Positions 30,124-31,782 of a stretch of 31,782 bases of DNA are shown one piece after another; the first letter of the stretch is position 1; each line of letters begins with the position of its first letter. The DNA lies in contig JAURQC010000018.1 in assembly GCA_030836325.1 (NCBI GenBank), forward strand, positions 1-31,782, given 5' to 3'. The translations under genes were made by a program, and so were the position numbers. This DNA is from Candidatus Nanopelagicales bacterium (GTDB lineage Bacteria; Actinomycetota; Actinomycetes; S36-B12). The notes beneath the pieces are model-generated. The model worked only from the letters and a program-made list of their open reading frames with translations, was not told where the DNA came from and did no database searches.

Positions 30124-31782
30124 CAGTCGAGTGTGTCGCGTTGATCAACGCGGCGTGACCGTGCTGGCACGGCAGGTGAAACTCGGCGATCGTTCGGTCT
30201 GCGTCACGGGCAATCAACCAGGCTTCGGCGCCCACTTCCTGGTCGAAAATCAGACTGCCGAGTCCGTGGTGCTGCTGCCCTGCAGGAGGACCAACGCCGT
30301 CGTCGACGCAGCGCAAGATGAACTCATCTCCCTGCAGTTCGACAGAGACAGCCATCTTCATTGCTGAGCCATGCCTCAATGCGTTTGTGGCGCATTCATC
30401 GATGATCGTGCGGGTCGTGTCGGGATGATCCGTGAGCAGAAGCTGCAATTCGGGGGAGTCGACGTGGGTGATGGTGAACCCGATCGGCATCCCCGATGAT
30501 TTGGAGCTCGTTTCCGGAATGTCCCCACCCAGTTCGGTGATCAAGGTTGGCAGGAGGGTCCCGGTCACCAGGTCGAGTTCCGCCACTGCTTCGGTACGGC
30601 GATCGAGGCGAAAAAGGAGTGCTATCGCCGCGAGACGACTTTGGACTCTGCGATGGAGCACTTCGGCGATCAGGCGAGAGCGCTCGTGTTCCCGGTCGAG
30701 AATTTGCTCCCGGGCCTCGAGGGCTTCCTGGGTTTGCCTTTCGACGTGGTGAGCGAGATTGCGGGCTTGCGCAGCGAATTCACCGAAAAAGGAAACGGCG
30801 ATACCGGGAATCGACAATCGCAGTGCGGATCGAGTGATCTCTGCAAACCATTGCCCTGTCGGGACTCCACCACTGAAGGCATCGAGGGTCGCGGCGGCGG
30901 CGAGGCCCGTGACCAAGCCGACCCCGAGCCAAGACGCAACAATCCAGGTTGGTGGCCACCACCCCCGACCACTCACTCGGACCCGGCTGAGGGCGATAGC
31001 CAAGATCACCGGCACGACGGTTGCGACCATTGCTTCGAGAGCGATTGCCTGTGTCACCTGTGCGTTGCGAATGAAGGTGGTCGCGGGCACTGCGACCACT
31101 GCAAGAGCTGCGACAAGGTACGGGGTTGGACCCTGATCGCCGCTCCACTTGCGCGGGTATCGAACCCGATTGATCTGCACTGGTCGCTGAGCGTTCTTGT
31201 TGTTCGTGCTGTCCATGTTGCCGAACACAGGATCGACGAACTGACCTGCAAGAGGTACCTCGATGCAGGTGGAATCGACGGCATGAATGCCTGCCACCGC
31301 ATGTCGAGCATCCAGCGGCGTAGGAATCCCCTCGGTCATCACTAGACGCAACACGCGCTGGTGGACATGGGCGCCGATGACGGGGGCACGACCATCGGCT
31401 GCATTGGTGTCCGCAGTATTTGTCAGCCAGCGATGAAGTTCCAGGAGGACAGTTGTGTCCAGTAGGTCGTGAGAGGCCTCGAGGGCACTGGCGGTGTCAT
31501 CCAGTACCAGTTGGATTCCGAGAGCATCGGCAGCCGCAGTGATTCCCATGGAAACCGATGTCGGATGCATCCGGTGACTCAACGGGCGGAGGGTCCCGTC
31601 AACAAATGCCTCTACCGAGGTTGCTGCGGAGATGTCGTCCTTGTGCGCGAGGTCGTGCGACAGACGATCTAGTGGTTGTTGCACAAGTCGAGTAATGACG
31701 TCGATCTCGTGACTGGCTTCGGCAGTCTCGATCTCACCAAGGAGCGCATTGGTCTCCTCCACTGATCGAAGCGCCGGTGCCA
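30104..31782 (-). CDS. Histidine-kinase-like membrane protein, second of the pair (partial)
   Basis: At least 559 residues; the reading frame is open to the window edge, so the true N terminus lies outside. A GTG at 31762 is only an internal possibility. Visible parts: a helical segment, VDGTLRPLSHRMHP (matching VRPLSHELW in the first kinase), membrane helices (about 225-330 from the 31762 start), a coiled stretch, the dimerisation-like LIAEVLHRRVQSRLAAIALL, and an ATPase domain with N box ECATNALRHGSA, G1 VDDGVGPPAG and GLGSLIFDQE. The His in VLHRRVQ aligns with that in SLHGSVQ. It shares a 20-nt overlap with the anchored protein downstream and probably forms an operon with it. No response regulator is visible; it could lie just beyond the right edge. 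Confidence 0.82.
   Translation of the reverse strand, partial: APALRSVEETNALLGEIETAEASHEIDVITRLVQQPLDRLSHDLAHKDDISAATSVEAFVDGTLRPLSHRMHPTSVSMGITAAADALGIQLVLDDTASALEASHDLLDTTVLLELHRWLTNTADTNAADGRAPVIGAHVHQRVLRLVMTEGIPTPLDARHAVAGIHAVDSTCIEVPLAGQFVDPVFGNMDSTNNKNAQRPVQINRVRYPRKWSGDQGPTPYLVAALAVVAVPATTFIRNAQVTQAIALEAMVATVVPVILAIALSRVRVSGRGWWPPTWIVASWLGVGLVTGLAAAATLDAFSGGVPTGQWFAEITRSALRLSIPGIAVSFFGEFAAQARNLAHHVERQTQEALEAREQILDREHERSRLIAEVLHRRVQSRLAAIALLFRLDRRTEAVAELDLVTGTLLPTLITELGGDIPETSSKSSGMPIGFTITHVDSPELQLLLTDHPDTTRTIIDECATNALRHGSAMKMAVSVELQGDEFILRCVDDGVGPPAGQQHHGLGSLIFDQEVGAEAWLIARDADRTIAEFHLPCQHGHAALINATHSTGGDISR

Noticed and set aside
1..31782. Mobile element, prophage, CRISPR array, toxin-antitoxin or defence system
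   Set aside because: No transposase, integrase, phage, Cas or restriction gene is present, and no regularly spaced direct repeats were seen. The helicase-nucleases match the housekeeping AdnAB and UvrD2, not a defence system.

Overview
The window reads as chromosomal DNA of an actinobacterium (Actinomycetota). GC is fairly high, GTG starts are common, and the gene order matches a block known from Mycobacterium tuberculosis (Rv3193c to Rv3202c): adnA, adnB, nudC, mycoredoxin, uvrD2, ABC1 kinase, an E1-like protein, a DUF2342 metalloprotease, a PDZ/Lon-like protease and a UPF0182 membrane protein. It is not Mycobacterium: whiB7 and the potassium-channel gene of that block are absent, and other genes are inserted. 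I see no phage, transposon, CRISPR array or plasmid gene. The exact taxon cannot be fixed from the sequence alone.

Layout. From 1 to 3.1 kb, on the minus strand, are a pseudokinase/flippase-type membrane protein, a CDGSH iron-sulfur protein and a small zinc-ribbon protein. From 3.15 to 9.65 kb, on the plus strand, are adnA and adnB, the double-strand-break-resecting helicase-nuclease; they meet a minus-strand acyltransferase at a 4-bp stop overlap. From 10.9 to 13.8 kb are nudC, mycoredoxin, a two-helix membrane peptide, a DM13 protein and a four-helix membrane protein. uvrD2 (13.8-15.9 kb) converges with the ABC1 kinase, which overlaps an upstream degenerate E1-like gene; an M20 peptidase lies upstream of that. 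From 19.8 to 22.0 kb are DUF5679, the DUF2342 protease and a Nudix hydrolase. A 498-bp gap follows, with a cluster of DnaA-box-like sites, two perfect 12-bp inverted repeats, a near-consensus promoter and a predicted structured RNA. Then come a small membrane protein, the PDZ/Lon-like protease, UPF0182 and the initiator tRNA with a strong terminator. The last 4.7 kb hold two related histidine-kinase-like membrane proteins flanking an unrecognised membrane-anchored protein.

Expression. A repeated pattern runs through the window. Most genes that head a transcription unit have no Shine-Dalgarno sequence but carry a -10-like hexamer (A at -11, T at -7) with a 6-nt gap to the start codon, which is the signature of leaderless transcripts. 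A smaller set (nudC, DM13, DUF5679, the 22520 gene, the first kinase) has a Shine-Dalgarno sequence. Overlapping pairs (adnA/adnB, DUF2342/Nudix, 22520/PDZ, E1-like/ABC1, second kinase/anchored protein) look translationally coupled.

The best candidates for something undescribed are the 22.0-22.5 kb intergenic element, the paired kinase module at the right end, and the E1-like/ABC1-kinase pair.
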